Source: Panulirus ornatus (taxonomy: Eukaryota; Arthropoda; Malacostraca; Decapoda; Palinuridae). Taken from it: DNA of 64,000 nucleotides. The notes under the pieces are model-generated. The model saw only the letters and a list, made by a program, of their open reading frames with translations. It was not told the DNA's origin and did no database searches. Position 1 is the stretch's first letter. Each line of letters opens with the position of its first letter. Shown here in pieces: positions 12,337 to 25,717 of the stretch. The stretch is taken from assembly GCF_036320965.1 (NCBI RefSeq), contig NC_092279.1, forward strand, positions 17,469,241 to 17,533,240. The letters run 5' to 3'. A program made the position numbers and the translations under genes.

Positions 12337-12962
12337 TCATTGCACTTTCATAGTACATTTGTTACTGTTTTGTCTTGTTGTGTTCTACATTTTTCCTCAA
12401 TTTTCGAATGCTTCCGGCTGCCTCTGGTTGCCCCTCTTTTGTTTTCGCGTCTCATTTGCCTTCCTTTGTCTCGTGCCTGTCACCAGCGTGTGTGTGTGTC
12501 AGCTTTCACCGAACCAAACAGTCACTGGCTCCAGTATCGCCAGCGACCACACTCCCGGACCGATCGCTCGCTGCTGCTCTGGCAAAAGACATTACCACAG
12601 CGTGGTTACCTTAGGCCACAATGATCGTTAATTGTGGACTACCTTATGATATTGTTAGTAGTTGTTGTAACAGGCGTAGACGATGTCGCAGTACTTCTGT
12701 AGAGAGATGTGGAAAACGCCTGTAGCTCTGCTGTGAAACTCTCTACATTAGTGGAAAGTAATGAGGTAGCAATATTCGCACACTCTATTGAAGTGGATTA
12801 TTTTCGTTTTCTGCTCGAGCAGTTTTCAAGTAATCAATTTTTATTATATACCTCAGTAATTTTCTGAAAGGCTTTATTCATTTTTTTTCAGTGTAATTTC
12901 AATTCGTTTGTGAAAACGTGTTTTCGAACACAAGTCTAGAAACAAATTGATGAATGTTCTAG

Positions 12963-12993
<31 letters not shown>

Positions 12994-13010
12994 GTAGTAG
13001 TAGTAGCAGT
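12963..13010 (+). repeat. (ATT)n then (AGT)n microsatellite
   Basis: A trinucleotide run that changes from ATT to AGT near 12992. A second ATA/AAT-rich patch lies at 14036-14075. Confidence 0.93.
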
Positions 13011-13505
13011 ATTTGGAGCAGCAGTGATTATGGTGATCCTCTTGAGTCCTTGAGGTTTCCAGCCCTCATCAACTTGGTCAAGACGTTGGTTTCAAAAGTC
13101 CTATTCTCTCATAGGTCGGCCTGAGACCGAACTGTCGTGTTGCCTCGAATCAGCAAGGCTATTGGAATGCTGTGGCCTATGTAACCACCGCACACTGGAT
13201 TGTCTCTCTGATGCCTTTCGTAAGATTCTCCGCTAAGACGTCCATAGTATTTCCAGTAGCAACAGACAGTGTATTAAGCAGCGATGATAATTTTTATTCA
13301 GACGTGCTTGTCGTGCCTGCAGGGGAGCTGTCTTCAAACCATTGTGATCGTGGGGTTGCGTATGATGTACAGTTTTTTCTTTCACGTATCAAAGGAACTT
13401 GCAATCAACTTTGTGTGCAAACAACGATCCGTTATTCACCCCTCAGTGCTACTGCTCCCAGGAGCTGGGTGAGGATTGTGACCCGATAGCCGCAGACTTG
13501 CCACA

Positions 13506-13545
13506 TTGTTCAGTGGACGTAATCCATAGTTCAGTGGACGTAATC
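13506..13545 (+). repeat. Direct repeat GTTCAGTGGACGTAATC
   Basis: The 17-bp sequence is present twice about 22 bp apart. Confidence 0.8.
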
Positions 13546-14300
13546 AGTGCTTCATAATTATGTCCACAAAGAAATTGTGGCTTGCGTGGGAGTTACGGTG
13601 GGCGGTCGTATTGCGTCATGTGATCCCGTAGGAGGAGGGGAACGGCCACTGTGGTGACGAAAACGTTTGTTCCTGGGCCACTGTGGTGACAGTGGCTCGT
13701 GGTGAAGTCACTACCACTACGAATAATGGTGCTGCTACTCTGTACCATCACTTGCATCAGTCCCCACCACTGTTACCAACAAACCTGCTGTTGTTGCTGA
13801 TAGTAAAGGGAAGAGTAGCGATAATGATCATTGATGATGATATTTTTCCGTCATACCTTTTGACCGTTTCCCGCCTGAGCACGGTAACGCCTGGAACAGA
13901 CAAGTGGGCCTAAGGGATTTTTCACCCCCGGAATGATACAGGAGGGAAGGATTTTCAGGCTTCCTCTCCCACCGTCTTAGTCACGCAGGAGATGGGTTGG
14001 TAGGAGTCATTCTCCCCATTCCCCATGATAGATGATAATTATAATAATAATAATGATAGTAATGATAATAATAATAGTGATTTATTCCTTGGGATATGAA
14101 CCTGGAAATCCTTCCTTCTTGTATTATTTTCCTGTTAATTTCATTCGTCTTTTTCTGGCGCTGCCTCGCTCTTGTGGTAAGCTGTGACCACGTATGACGT
14201 AATAATAATAATAATAATGATACGTTCATTTTTTCATTCATTTCAAGCTAAAAGTTTGTTTTCTAAATTGTGTCTTACATTTTTCATATGTATATATATG

Positions 14301-14302
14301 TA

Positions 14303-14361
<59 letters not shown>
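14301..14361 (+). repeat. (GT)n microsatellite with a GC interruption
   Basis: GT run broken by GCGCGC near 14326, directly left of the LINE head at 14378. Confidence 0.95.
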
Positions 14362-14366
<5 letters not shown>

Positions 14367-14377
14367 CATATGTATAT

Positions 14378-14735
14378 TATCCCTGGGGATAGGGGTGAAA
14401 GAATACTTCCCACGTATTCCTCGCGTGTCGTAGAAAGCGACTAGAGGGGACGGGAGCGGGGGGCCGGAAATCCTCCCCTCCTTGTATTAACTTTCTGAAA
14501 TGGGAAACAGAAGAAGGAGTCACGCGGGGAGTGCTCATCCTCCTCGAAGGCTCAGAGTGGGGTGCCTAAATGTGTGTGGATGTAACCAAGATGTGAAAAA
14601 AGGAGAGATAGATATTTGTGTGTGTGGACGTGTGTATGTACATGTGTATGGGGGGGGTTGGGCCATTTCTTTCGTCTGTTTCCTTGCGCTACCTCGCAAT
14701 ACGCGGGAGACAGCGACAAAGTATAAAAAAAAAAA
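14378..14735 (+). mobile_element. LINE head joined directly to LINE tail, ORF deleted
   Basis: The left part is the family head (CCTGGGGATAGGGG, TACTTCCCACGTATTCC, GGAAATCCTCCCCTCC) and the first codons of the endonuclease ORF (GCCTAAATGTGTGTGGATGT, as at 60.2 kb). At about 14610-14620 it switches to the 3' UTR (TGTGTGGACGTGTGTATGTA) and the tail with poly-A. Essentially all coding sequence is lost. It shows that the head and the ORF belong to the same element. Confidence 0.82.
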
Positions 14736-15834
14736 AAAATAATAATATATCACATCCTCAGTAATTATTGTTGCTATTAATATCACTACCACCGCTAATG
14801 ATAATTTCAGTGATAGAGGAGGTATTGTGTGCGTCCCCTCACATTAATTTCATGCTTCAGTTAATCTCGCGGAACTCACGGATAGACCACTGCTACTTTG
14901 ACACTGTGTGACTGGTCGAATGCACCGCCTGGGGGGCCAGCCTTCCCGGAGCTGCTGTGTTGCCAGCTCCAGTAAGGGAACAGTTCGTCACTCACTACAG
15001 GGAACCGATGCCTCCCCTCTGCATCTTTTAATGGTATAGATTTATCGACGTATGATTTGTGTTAAGCTTGGCAGGTGAAACGCAGAAGAATATAGTGAAA
15101 CAAATGAAATCCACAAGTTGCTTTTAATTAAATTAATACTAAAAATCAAAATGTTTTTCCATGACTGTGTCTGCCTCTAGACGATATACACAGTACAGTG
15201 CATGTGTCTAGTGCACCGTGGCTACTTAGGTTGGAGCTTTTGACGTGTGATCATCTCCCACGGGGAGGGAAGTGCTCCTGGGTGACGGTGGTGGCCTGAG
15301 GTGAGTGAGGGGTGTGTGGTGGCGTCATGAGCGCAGCCGCGGCCAGACAGTAGCGCCTGCTAGTCACCCGCGCTAGGCAGGATAGTAAACACACGCTGGT
15401 CATTCTTGTAAATACTCGTCCATCTAGAGTCTGGAGAGGGAGCTTTAGATGCCATTTAGTTTCATTTTTATCTCATTATTCATATATTGATTTAACACCG
15501 TCTGCCTACAAGAGATCAAATTATCGTGGTGCACATGTTTGCGTTGTTGACTTTCTTCGATGTTCTTTGAAATAAGTTTTATGTAACGTCTTGCTCACGT
15601 GTGGGTTGCATTTGGTTATTCCCTCATTCTGGGCTCACTTGCGGGAAGCAGAGAGGGGGAGCGATTAAAGCCACCAAGAGAAGGGAGGTGGCAGGGGGCA
15701 TCAGGAGGGAGAACAGGTAAATAATGTTGGATATTATGGAAGTCTGACAGGAAGGGAAACGAGTGGAGTGGGGAGGAGGGTTGCATGGCAGACAGATGGG
15801 AGACGTTCCTGCTACGTTGTGTTTAGGGGATATC

Positions 15835-15978
15835 CCAAGACAAGGTTAGGGCAGGTGTTGAGGAAGGTAACTGTTAAACCAAGGCAAGGTTAGGGCAGGT
15901 GTTGGAGAGGGGTAACTGTTAAACCAAGGCAAGGTTAGGGCAGGTGTTGGGGAAGGAAACTATTAGACCAGGACAAGA
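15835..15978 (+). repeat. 44/45-bp tandem repeat, three copies
   Basis: Units start at 15835, 15879 and 15924, with a partial copy at 15968. The core is CAAGGTTAGGGCAGGTGTTG. Confidence 0.9.
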
Positions 15979-16136
15979 GTTGGTAAATCTAGTCCTAACG
16001 TGCTGAAGGTGTTAGATGATTCCTTGAGTGACATCATCACAGGTCATATGATCATAATAGTGACCATTAGGGTTAGGTCGGGTTCTCTTGTGGTGTTGAC
16101 CTTGTGTGGTCGAAATAGGCGTAGATGCTTCCTAAA

Positions 16137-16467
16137 GTGTCGTTATCAGGGGTTACTCGGTTTCTGAAGTAGGATTGTGTGCTTCATAGATGTCGTTACA
16201 TTGGGTTATTTGATTCCTGAAGTGTCGTTATATGGGGTTATTTGCTTCCTGGGGTGTCGATATCAGGGGTTATGTGCTTCCTGAAGTGTCGATATCAGGG
16301 GTTATTTGCTTCCTGAAGTGTCGATATCAGGGGTTATTTGCTTCCTGAAGTGTCGGTATCAGGGGTTATTTGCTTCCTGAAGTGTCGATATCAGGGGTTA
16401 TTTGCTTCCTGAAGTGTCGTAATGAGGAGGTTACTTGCATCCTTAAGTTTCGTTCTCAGGGGTGAGG
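16137..16467 (+). repeat. 32-bp minisatellite, about 10 copies
   Basis: The core is GTCGATATCAGGGGTTATTT followed by GCTTCCTGAAGT. The central copies (16250-16420) are almost identical and the outer ones are diverged, as expected when an array homogenises from its middle. Confidence 0.92.
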
Positions 16468-18374
16468 GACATTTGTATCCTTTAGTAATGGTATCAGGGG
16501 GTTGTTTTCTCTCATAAGTAACATTAAACAAGGGTCTATGTCTGGAGAAGACTGGAAACACTCAGCTGCTGTGGTAGATTGGAATGGAAAAAACATTATG
16601 ACAGGAAGCACGTCTTTTATAGGACACGGTAGCAGGACCTGAAGGGCAGAAGCAGCATGCACTTCTTAGAAGCAGAAGCCCAGGAGAAGTAGCCTGCAGC
16701 AGCACCAGCAGCAGAACCTCTTTCCTCAGCAGGAACAGTCCTACTGGATCAGTTGAAAGCTGGAGGTTAGAGTACTCGCTTCGTGGGTATTATTTTGCGA
16801 CTGGTCTCGTGTATGCCTATGGGTCCTCTAGGCTTCGAAATTCCTCGTGAGGCCCCGGCGTCGAGGTACACATCCTCCAGTGATGGAGCTTTTAAGACAT
16901 CGCCGGTCATGTCACGCCAGTGATCAGCCACATCAGCTGGTGGGGGAGCCTTGGGACAGTTCCTTGCTTATTATAGCTGAAGGCGCTGAAGGTCAACTGG
17001 AGCGGCAGGAGAGCGACGGGTCGCGTCGAGGTCTTCAGCTTTGTCCTCCCTTGCTGACGTCGCATTACAACACCCTTGCCCCGCCCTCCTCCACCTGCTG
17101 TGGCTGCCGGGCGGCCGGTGAGGGGATGGCCAAGGAACCCTTTATGAGATGTTTTAACTCCTGATGGGTCGGTCAGGGGAGTAGCCAAACATTTTTTTTT
17201 TTTTTCAGTGATATAGATTTCGGTCACGCTGGAATCTACATTCCAGTGGGGACCTGGAAGCTAAGACAGGTTTTGCGTGTTGGACTCTCGTGTTGTACTG
17301 TTATTCACGCAGTTCGTGAGAGTTTTGTGAGCTGCTGATAAGGTTTACGCTAGTCCTGAATATTAAAGTGTATTGTGTCTTTTCTACAGGTTAGAATGTT
17401 TTTTTTTTTCGTCTTGTACGGTGTGAGGAAAGCCAGTAGACATGCGATGTGTATTGTTGAAGGTTCTTGTGCTTTTTTTCTTTCACTGCCATTATGACTC
17501 CACGAGTCCCTTGGTGTAAATGTTAAAGGGTGGCCTCATTGTGTTCGTCGTGCGAGCCAAATTACAGGTCAGACGTGGTCGAGTGGGGTCGGGCCGTCTG
17601 CAGACGAGGGAGAGCGGCTCCTGCCAGGCTAATGCCCAGTTAAAGTTTAACAACACCCGCGAGCGAAGCCAATATCCATGTGTGGCTTAAGATTCCTTCA
17701 CGAACTCTGACCGTCCGTCCGTCCGTCCGTCCGACCGCAGGTGGTTGTAAGAGAAGAGCCAGGAGCCTCCGCTGGTGGGGTGGTGGATGTAGGTAAGGTT
17801 CTGTGCCCGGGTGACCCAGGGGTTGGCACCGTGCCCGTACCGCCTGACCTGAAGCCGCCAGCTGCGACGCGCCAGGCCTCGCCTCTGCCTCGCCTCGTCT
17901 GTCCCTTGTGGTGGTGGGTCTCCGACCTCACCCCAGCAGGTGTGTGGGCTTCCCCGGGAGTGTCAGGGATCGGTAGGGTGGTGTGTCCTCCCTCCCCCTC
18001 CTCCCCAAGTCATTCCTAGTCAAGAGGAGACGACGGGCAAGTCAACTACTTAAAAGGAGAATTGCGCCATGATAACGTCTTCCCAGCTCAGCAGCTAAAT
18101 TTAGGTTGAGCTGTGTCTGTTGGGGTTAAGGAGATCCCCGAAGTCTGCCCCAGGTGGGGAAGCCCCAAAGACAAAGAATTGAGTGTGAGAAAAAATGGAG
18201 ACACAACCTTGTGTTATTTGATGAAATTCTGATTGTTCCGAAACACAGAATATTGTTTGAGGTGATCCGTACATCATCGTTTTGGGCTGTGGAAGAACTT
18301 CCTACCAAACCTTTTTGGCCAAGACTTGTGACATCAGCCACCAGATGGCCACCACCGCCACCGGATCAGAACCA

Positions 18375-18450
18375 TCTGGCAGATGTGAAGGAACTCGGTT
18401 GTGTGACAGATGTGAAGGAACCCAAGGTCGTTCACCATATGTGAAGGAAC
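18375..18450 (+). repeat. Short tandem repeat around AGATGTGAAGGAAC
   Basis: Three related units of about 36 bp share GATGTGAAGGAAC (the last ATATGTGAAGGAAC). Confidence 0.7.
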
Positions 18451-19710
18451 AGGTTATCATCCTCATTAACATACACGAAGGTTGTTGACACATGCTTGAC
18501 TTGTCGAGGTATTTGCCTATTTCATTTCATCCATTTCCCTCTAGCGAGACACACACCGTAGTGTTCGAGTTAGTTACTAAGATCCTCGTCCTGAGATTAC
18601 ATGGGTGAGTGGCGGGTCATGCGAGTTGCTGGTCGGGTTGCTGTCACCAGAGACTTGAGCACGACAGTAAGTAAGTTTCCCCCTGGTGAATCCCATCCCT
18701 CACCAGTGTTTACAGTTGTCGTCACTGTGTTCAGTATTTCCAGAGGACTGGACCTCTTACGGGTGTAGTCTGAAGACTAGATGCCTAAGGAGGGTAAATG
18801 ACACTAGTTTAACAGGAAATCATTTTACTTGAAGAAATGACAAACGAAAGCTGGGAAAACATTACGAGGAATTAGTTTTTGTTGCAAGACTGGCTGGCTG
18901 GAGGGGGTGGCACGAGCCCTTCTCTCACGGTGGCCAGCTCTGTGGGGTCGTCGTGTTCTTACTTTTAAACGACGGTCACGACGCTCGGCTCAACGTGGCG
19001 GGTGTGGTGAGAGTGGCACTTGGCAACAGTGACACCAGACACCCACCCAGCTGTCCGAGCTGTTGTTGATGAACCTCGGTATCGCCAGGGTCTCGCCGCG
19101 TCTGTGTTCGGACGTCCGGATATTAAAAGATATCAGTGAAAACGGAGCCTAACGGGCTGACTGGTTGGGAAGGTCATCTTGGAGCGAGGATCATCTCGCC
19201 GGGTCGGAGGTCAAGATAACTCCAGTAGGTCATGGGTGGGTGTCATTTGCGTAGTTGTTATTGGATGAAGTCTCAAGGTTGACCTTGGGATGGATGAAAC
19301 ATATGATGTGGAGGGAGGTGGGTGGAAAACGCATCATCCTTGGTATTAACGCGCAGCTGCGTTATTCCCGCTGAGCTGGGGTGGGGTCATCGGTACGGGC
19401 CGTAGGATGACTGGCTTATATGAGCCAGGGTCGGAGGTCGAGACGAGGGATCCTGCCTGGAAAGCTCAAGAATGGTGTTCTCTAGCGAGGGTGTTAATGA
19501 GTGGAATACCTGGTACGTCTTAGTGGGTGGGGGTCTTCTAACCCCAGCAGCCCAGGCCGTTGTGTTAGCTCGATGTGTTGAATAACATTGTTGTCAGCTG
19601 TGAGGGTTTTTTGGCCTGCATTTGGAGTCGACTGTTCTCAGAACCGTTTATATGTCCAGTGACTAAGAGGGCCAGGCTGCTGTGGTGGTACATGTGTGCG
19701 ACTGGATTCC

Positions 19711-19735
19711 TTCGTGTGTGTGTGTGTGTGTGTGT
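19711..19735 (+). repeat. (GT)n microsatellite
   Basis: A pure GT run. Confidence 0.93.
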
Positions 19736-21867
19736 TGTATTCATATGTCCTGATGTCGCGTTGGGTATGAACAGTGACCACTAACCAAGGTACCGACGCG
19801 TCTCATTAACTTTTGATCTTCCTCGGCGGCTTAACGTATTCATATGTTGGCATCTGTGGTGATCGGAGTGGGAATGCGACGCGTAGATGCCAAGGATGGT
19901 GTGAGGGAGCAGAGGCCTGCTAGATGCACATTCAAGAATAACTCCCCTCTGACCCGACACAGTCGTGGAAAATTGTAAAAAGATGAGCACGTAAAGGCAA
20001 AGCACCTTGAGCACCCTCGGCCATGACTTCATCACACTCTCTGCAACCGTAAGAAACACTTGTGGGTTCGCACGGTGGAGAAGTTTCACAAGGCCGTGGG
20101 TGATCATACACAAATTGTACCAGACCAGCCAAGCCTTTGTGGTGGTCACGTTGGCCTGCGGCAGCCCACCACCACCACCATCTCCAACATCTCAGTCGAC
20201 CAACGACCAATCTCGGCGCCTTAGACTTAGCCGGACCTGCGTGGGCTGGGAGACGCATCGAAGGCTACACTGTATGTTGTTAGCCAGGTGGGACGTGAGC
20301 CAGTAGTAGTGACAGCAGGAACAACATAAGTGGGGCTCCTGAACCCTGGATCGGACCTCTCTACTTCACACCCGACCACCCCACCCCACCCTTGCCCTTC
20401 ACAACCATTCTCCCACCCTTGCCCTTCACAACCGTCCCCCCCCCCCCCCCACCCCCTTTCTAGGCCCTCAGACCCGTTCTTCCTCCCGTGCCCTTCACAT
20501 TCGTCCCCCACTCTACCGCCTCTCGCAGCAATTCTTACACTTTAGGTCTTGACAGCCATTCCAACCCCTCCTCCCATTCGCTGTGTATACATCTGCTCCT
20601 CAAGAATCCGTTCTTTCTTTTACGCTGGGCTCCCTTTCCGTCCTGCTGCTTCGTGTGTTGCCTCGCCCTCCCCAGCAGTAAGCCCCCCGACACCCTCTGT
20701 GTTCCCTACCTTGACCTGGTGGGGGCGTGCGCGTCGGGTTAAGCAAGAGGGCGTGTTCAGCATTCTGTAGTTGCCGTTGGGCGAGGGATGTCCCGGGCTG
20801 GGGGACCAAGTGGAGGCTTTGCCCACCGTGTGATGGCTTCGACGGCGATATATTCATGTTTTTACTTTGCTCTTTCCGTCAGTCGCCATTGGCGCCCTCT
20901 GTCCTCTTGATCGCATAAGATGGACTCCCTAATTTCCTCACCTCCGTTCTTCTGCCCTTCCTCTCTGAGCACGTTACCACCCGCCCCGGACTTTCACACC
21001 CAACCCCTCCCTCTCTTCCCATTGATAGCCTGGCCCTCTCCAGGTATACCACTACCAGGTAGGTACCTTGGCCGCCTTCATCGCGAGGCCGGGCCTGCCC
21101 GCCCACGGCAGAACATGACCCCTCCTACGCCCACCAAGGCCGTGTCTGACCCCACCCGTCAACTTGAACCTCCCGTCTCTCTCTCTCTCTCTCTCTTCCC
21201 CCTACGTCGTCTCCTTCAAGACACGATTCCCTCACAAAAAAAAAAGAATTAAAAGATTATAATTAAGTAAAACCGCAGGCCGTGTCTAACCCGACCCTGG
21301 GGACTGTGTTGGCCGGTGAAAATTGTGTTGTCGTGTGTGTACTGGTGGTCTTCATTCCCCCCTCTCTGTTAGTTAGTTATTTAAGTATGGATAATTTTCA
21401 GCCTTGCGTCGTTCGACCGTGGAACACATTCGAAAAAGGATTTCTTAACTGCGCACAATATTGCGACAGAGGCATCACGCTACATAATGTATGGTGACTA
21501 CATTTTTATATGTGTGTAGACCGTGCTAATCGTAGCACTTCATGTTAACTTCCGTTTTGGGGATTTGTTTTGGAGCGACTTTGCTTCGCACATCATTGAA
21601 CCGAATGTTGATTACCGTGATATAGCTTGTGCATATTAATGACCTATGTGTTAATTACCGCACAGCATATTTGGTTAGCGGCTTCTGCTGCAATATTAGC
21701 GGCTTCAGCCGCACTCTTAGCGCTTTCAGTTTCACAGAAACCTTGAGAAAAACATGGCGGGAGGCGTCCGGCTTGCGGTACTGCCGCACCCACACTGTAA
21801 ATCGCTTTTACCTGTACTTCAGGTTGGCGAGCCACCACACACCACCACCTCCACCCTCACTACTAAT

Positions 21868-22170
21868 ACTGCTGCTGCACCTTCACCCCCACAACCACCA
21901 CCACTGCTGCTGCAGCACCTTCACCCCCACCACAACCACAACCACCACCACTGCTGCTGCTGCACCTTCACCCCCACCACCACCACAACCACCACCACTG
22001 CTGCTGCTGCTGCACCTTCACCCCCTCCACCACCACAACTACCACCACTACTGCTGCTGCTGCACCTTCACCCCCACCAATACCACCACCACAACCACCA
22101 CCACCACCACCACTGCTGCTGCAGCACCTTCACCCTCACCAATACTGTGCTGCACCGTCACCCCTCACCA
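21868..22170 (+). repeat. CAC/CTG-rich minisatellite
   Basis: About five units of 45-60 bp combine a (CAC)n run, a (CTG)n run of 3 to 5 triplets, and CACCTTCACCCCCACC. Triplet number varies between units. Long His/Pro-type open frames across it are repeat artefacts. Confidence 0.85.
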
Positions 22171-22241
22171 TCATTGCCAACACCGCTCTTGGCCATCACT
22201 TTCTACATTCGTTAGTTCATATTCATTATTTTATTGAGCTA

Positions 22242-22254
22242 GGCGCGCGCGCGC

Positions 22255-22315
<61 letters not shown>
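22242..22315 (+). repeat. (GC)n(GT)n microsatellite
   Basis: A short GC run grades into a long GT run. Confidence 0.96.
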
Positions 22316-23807
22316 TTTGTGACCTGTAGAGATGATTGTTTTCTTTGTGATCATATGTCTGCTGCTCAGCCAAGTTGCGGAGTGATACACAATTTGTCGT
22401 TGTTTTCAGAAGTCCTCGTAAATACATCTGGCGAGTATGATATTTTGTGTCTTGTACTATGCTTCTAAATGTTAGTTAAAGAACGGAATGTGGACAGCTC
22501 AATGGTGGCTTTATGGGTTAATTTGAAGGATTTAATTACAAGAGATCAATGAATATTTCCACTTCACAAAGACGAGCATTTTGTTTGGTGGGGGGGACAG
22601 ACAGACCTCAGAGCTGTAACGAGCGAGTGGTAGATTTGGCTTTGGGCAGCTCGGCTATGTTATGTGTGGCCGGGAGTGACTGATGAAACAGCAGCGTAGG
22701 ACGTGGAGCCGCGTGGGAAACGGCGAGAAGACTGGAGGCGTTGCCACAGGTGTGGTGGTGGTGGCGGCAGCAGCAGGAGCAGCAGGCTGGGCTTCGGTGG
22801 AAGAAATTTCACTCTCGGGCACTGAGGCCGAGAACCCAAGAAAGTGATGAGTTGTTTCCCTCGAGGAGTGCCGTGGGCGAGTCCCAGGGCAGGGACTGTA
22901 CGTAGATCATTGCTCGAAACTCCCCCAAGTCTTGATGGGACGTAGACACGCAACGCTGCGCAGGGCCAGGGCGCCCCTCCGTCTGCCCTGGTGTCTCGCC
23001 GTCAGGAGGGAGAGCAAGGGATGGTCGGTCGTCAGACAGGTTGGCTCTGCTCTGTATTTTCACACAGAGTTCCACCTCCAGGAAGTTGAATGTTCAAAAA
23101 AAAAAAAAAAAAAAAGCAGAGGACTTCGTGGCCTTTGACGACCTGTGATGGAAGGAGTGGGTTGGTGTGTCCTATTGTGAAGGCAGACCTTCATGAATGA
23201 TTCTGTTCAGTTCTCAAGCCCGAGGGTGTTTTTTTGGCTCGCTTTGATCATCGATTCGTACTGCTGCCCCAGTGTTCCACTCATTGTATTTCTCGTCCGT
23301 GTACGACCCTTCCTCTGTGCCGGCACTTGCAAGACAAGAATGTATTTATATGTAAACTTTTCAGTTACTTTTATACAACTTTGGGGACTATTGTCGCCAG
23401 TGGCGCCACCGTCTGACCTCCAGTCACTGTGCAGACAGACAGACTCGTCTGGTATTTGTCTCCACGTCTGACGCAGATGCCGACACAGACCACAGATCCG
23501 GACAGTCATGGCCTGCAGGTGGCGCCAGAAGTAGGAAAACTGTATTTCCAGAAGACTTGAGACGGAGATTCCGTCGAGTTTTCCATTGGACGTCGGTTAA
23601 CGCCTTTCATCATCAGTGGACGAATCGAAATGGCTTCGCTAAAAGGAGAAATTATTAAGAGTCAGAACCTGGTACAGGAAACGTACGAACACCGTCATGT
23701 TACGACGGAGGGGACCTCGACAGCCCGAGAACAACCACGTTAGGTGGACATACCTTAGCAACCGTCGGTGATTGGCAGGTTAGGATTCTGCCTCCGACCT
23801 TCATAAC

Positions 23808-23810
<3 letters not shown>

Positions 23811-23870
<60 letters not shown>
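23811..23870 (+). repeat. (CA)n microsatellite
   Basis: About 30 pure CA units. Confidence 0.97.
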
Positions 23871-23872
<2 letters not shown>

Positions 23873-24852
23873 CACTTCACAAGCGCTTACATCCTCGACG
23901 ACGCTGCTGGTATGCTGTTGCGTGCGTCACCTTGTTACACGGGGCAAAATTACAGATTTGGGAAAACGTACCAAGACATTTGACACCTCCTCACTCTGGT
24001 GGCGTCGAGAATCGAGACCCCGCCGGGAAGAACCTAGCATCCCTCACACCTCTATAGTTACGGGAAGATGAAAGGAGATTGGGTAAATATGGCACAGGAA
24101 CTATAGAGAGGTTCCTTAAGTGTAATAAGAACAAATACTGTACACACGATGACATATGGGACCCGACACTGTTCGACGCTTCGTTTGTGAACAGTTGAAA
24201 CACTGCAGACCAAACCAGATGGTAGATACAGAGATATAAATGGAGAGAAACATCAACAGTGTCCTTGATCAGACGAGCCGCAGTGGGTACGTGTGTCTGC
24301 AGGCTGCGGCAGCAAACAGCCAGGTTGGTCTAGGAGAGCAGTGTTGCGCCTTGGTCCCGGGTCAAGCTGTGCGAGGGAGGTAGGATCCTACAGGATCGAC
24401 TTTGAGCATATCAGAGGTCAGGTCATTTGCATGTGAGAGCGACATCTTTGGGATTGGTGGCCATAATTCTCTCCTCGTCAGGGAGGTTGTGATGGATCCA
24501 TATTTAGTGGGCAATGCCAACTCCGATTTCCATATCTGAGTTGTTTACAACTTGTGAGGGTGTGAGGAGGAGGTGGGGGGGACGGAGAGAGTGAGGGAGT
24601 GAGTGTAGGTAGGTCGTAGAAGTTGGGTTGGGAGGGGGTGAGTGTGCTGGGGATGTAGGAGGGAAGATGGACTGAGGGAGATATATCGTCATATGCAGAG
24701 ACTGTGTGTATGTGTGTTTGTGTGTGTGTGCGCGCGCGCTCAGAGTGTATTTGCTTCCTCTGGGAGGCTGTTACTACAGGTTAGCATTCTATATATCTGA
24801 TATGTATAGACGGTCGTGTATACACCGCCCCCTGAGGCCACGTGTACTCTGA

Positions 24853-24873
24853 TGTGTGTGTGTGTGTGTGTGT
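24853..24873 (+). repeat. (GT)n microsatellite
   Basis: A short pure GT run. Confidence 0.9.
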
Positions 24874-25717
24874 ATGGATGTGCTCATAACCAATACCGTA
24901 ACCAGGGGGCTCAAGAGGCTGACCCGAGCCTTGATACAGTTATATCCTGAAGACCTTCCATAATGAGGGAGTGAGAAGGTCAAGGGAGAGGTTAGAGGGT
25001 GGAATGATGGATGGAAAGAAGGAGATGAGGGAGGGAGGGAGGAGAAGGTAAGGCCTAGAGGCAGAGGAATAGAAGGAAGGTATGTAAGAGCAGGAAGGAT
25101 AGAGGCTTTGGGATGTGGTTGGTGTGAACAAAGGGAAAGAGGGAGAGGGTCGACAGACGTGCCAGGGAGAGCGGCAGTACCGTAAGACTAAGTATAGGAT
25201 GTAAAGTGCCCGCCTCCTCCAGCCAGGCAACTGTCCACGGCTGGGTCCTCTTACCCAAGGCACAGAAGGGGGCGGCGCTCCCTCCCCACCTCTTCGGAGG
25301 AGGAAGTCTTCTTTCCCGCCTCCCCCTTATCGTATGGAAGGACAGTCTGTATTGCCCAAGCGTTTTGGGAGGCGGGAGATTCCACTGCCACCCTATGTAT
25401 GGGTGAGGGAAGAAGGGGTAGTGTGAGGCGGTGGTGAGACACTGCGTCCTTGTTGCCTCACGTTTCTTAAGGATCCGGAGGAGGTTCGCCTCTTCACTGG
25501 GACACCCCTGGCTGAGGTCAGTCACCTGCCAGCCAGCTAGCTTGTAGAAGCAGACTCGCCAGGAGGATCTGATATTTCCCTGAGGTTTGTTTTCTGTACA
25601 AGTTTACCATCATTGCCAGTAGCATGAGTACACTGTGATTGAAAAAGTAGGGCCCCTGTACTCTGATGTTGATACTTCAAGGAATGACTGGTTGTGTTAA
25701 TTACTGCATATTGGCAG

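Larger units (their letters stand above)
7596..14290. other. Non-coding stretch with one splice-like structure
   Basis: Apart from the recursive-splice candidate at 9318 and the listed repeats, only short or repeat-derived open frames are seen. A weak tRNA-like trace lies at about 10311-10381 on the minus strand (GGGTTCAAGC as B box). Confidence 0.5.
14740..21860. other. Non-coding stretch with two minisatellites
   Basis: The stretch contains the 44-bp and 32-bp arrays. CpG-rich patches occur near 15,320-15,400 and 18,960-19,120. A donor-like CTGAG|gtgagt lies at 15300/15301 with no paired acceptor. No protein-like frame is seen. Confidence 0.5.

Noticed and set aside
15296..15306. Strong donor-like CTGAG|gtgagt near a CpG-rich patch
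   Set aside because: The CpG patch lies downstream of the donor, not upstream, and no initiator was found before it.
21629..22237. 202-codon His/Pro-rich frame and an overlapping 153-codon frame
   Set aside because: Both are translations of the CAC/CTG minisatellite; there is no start context, splice support or family motif.
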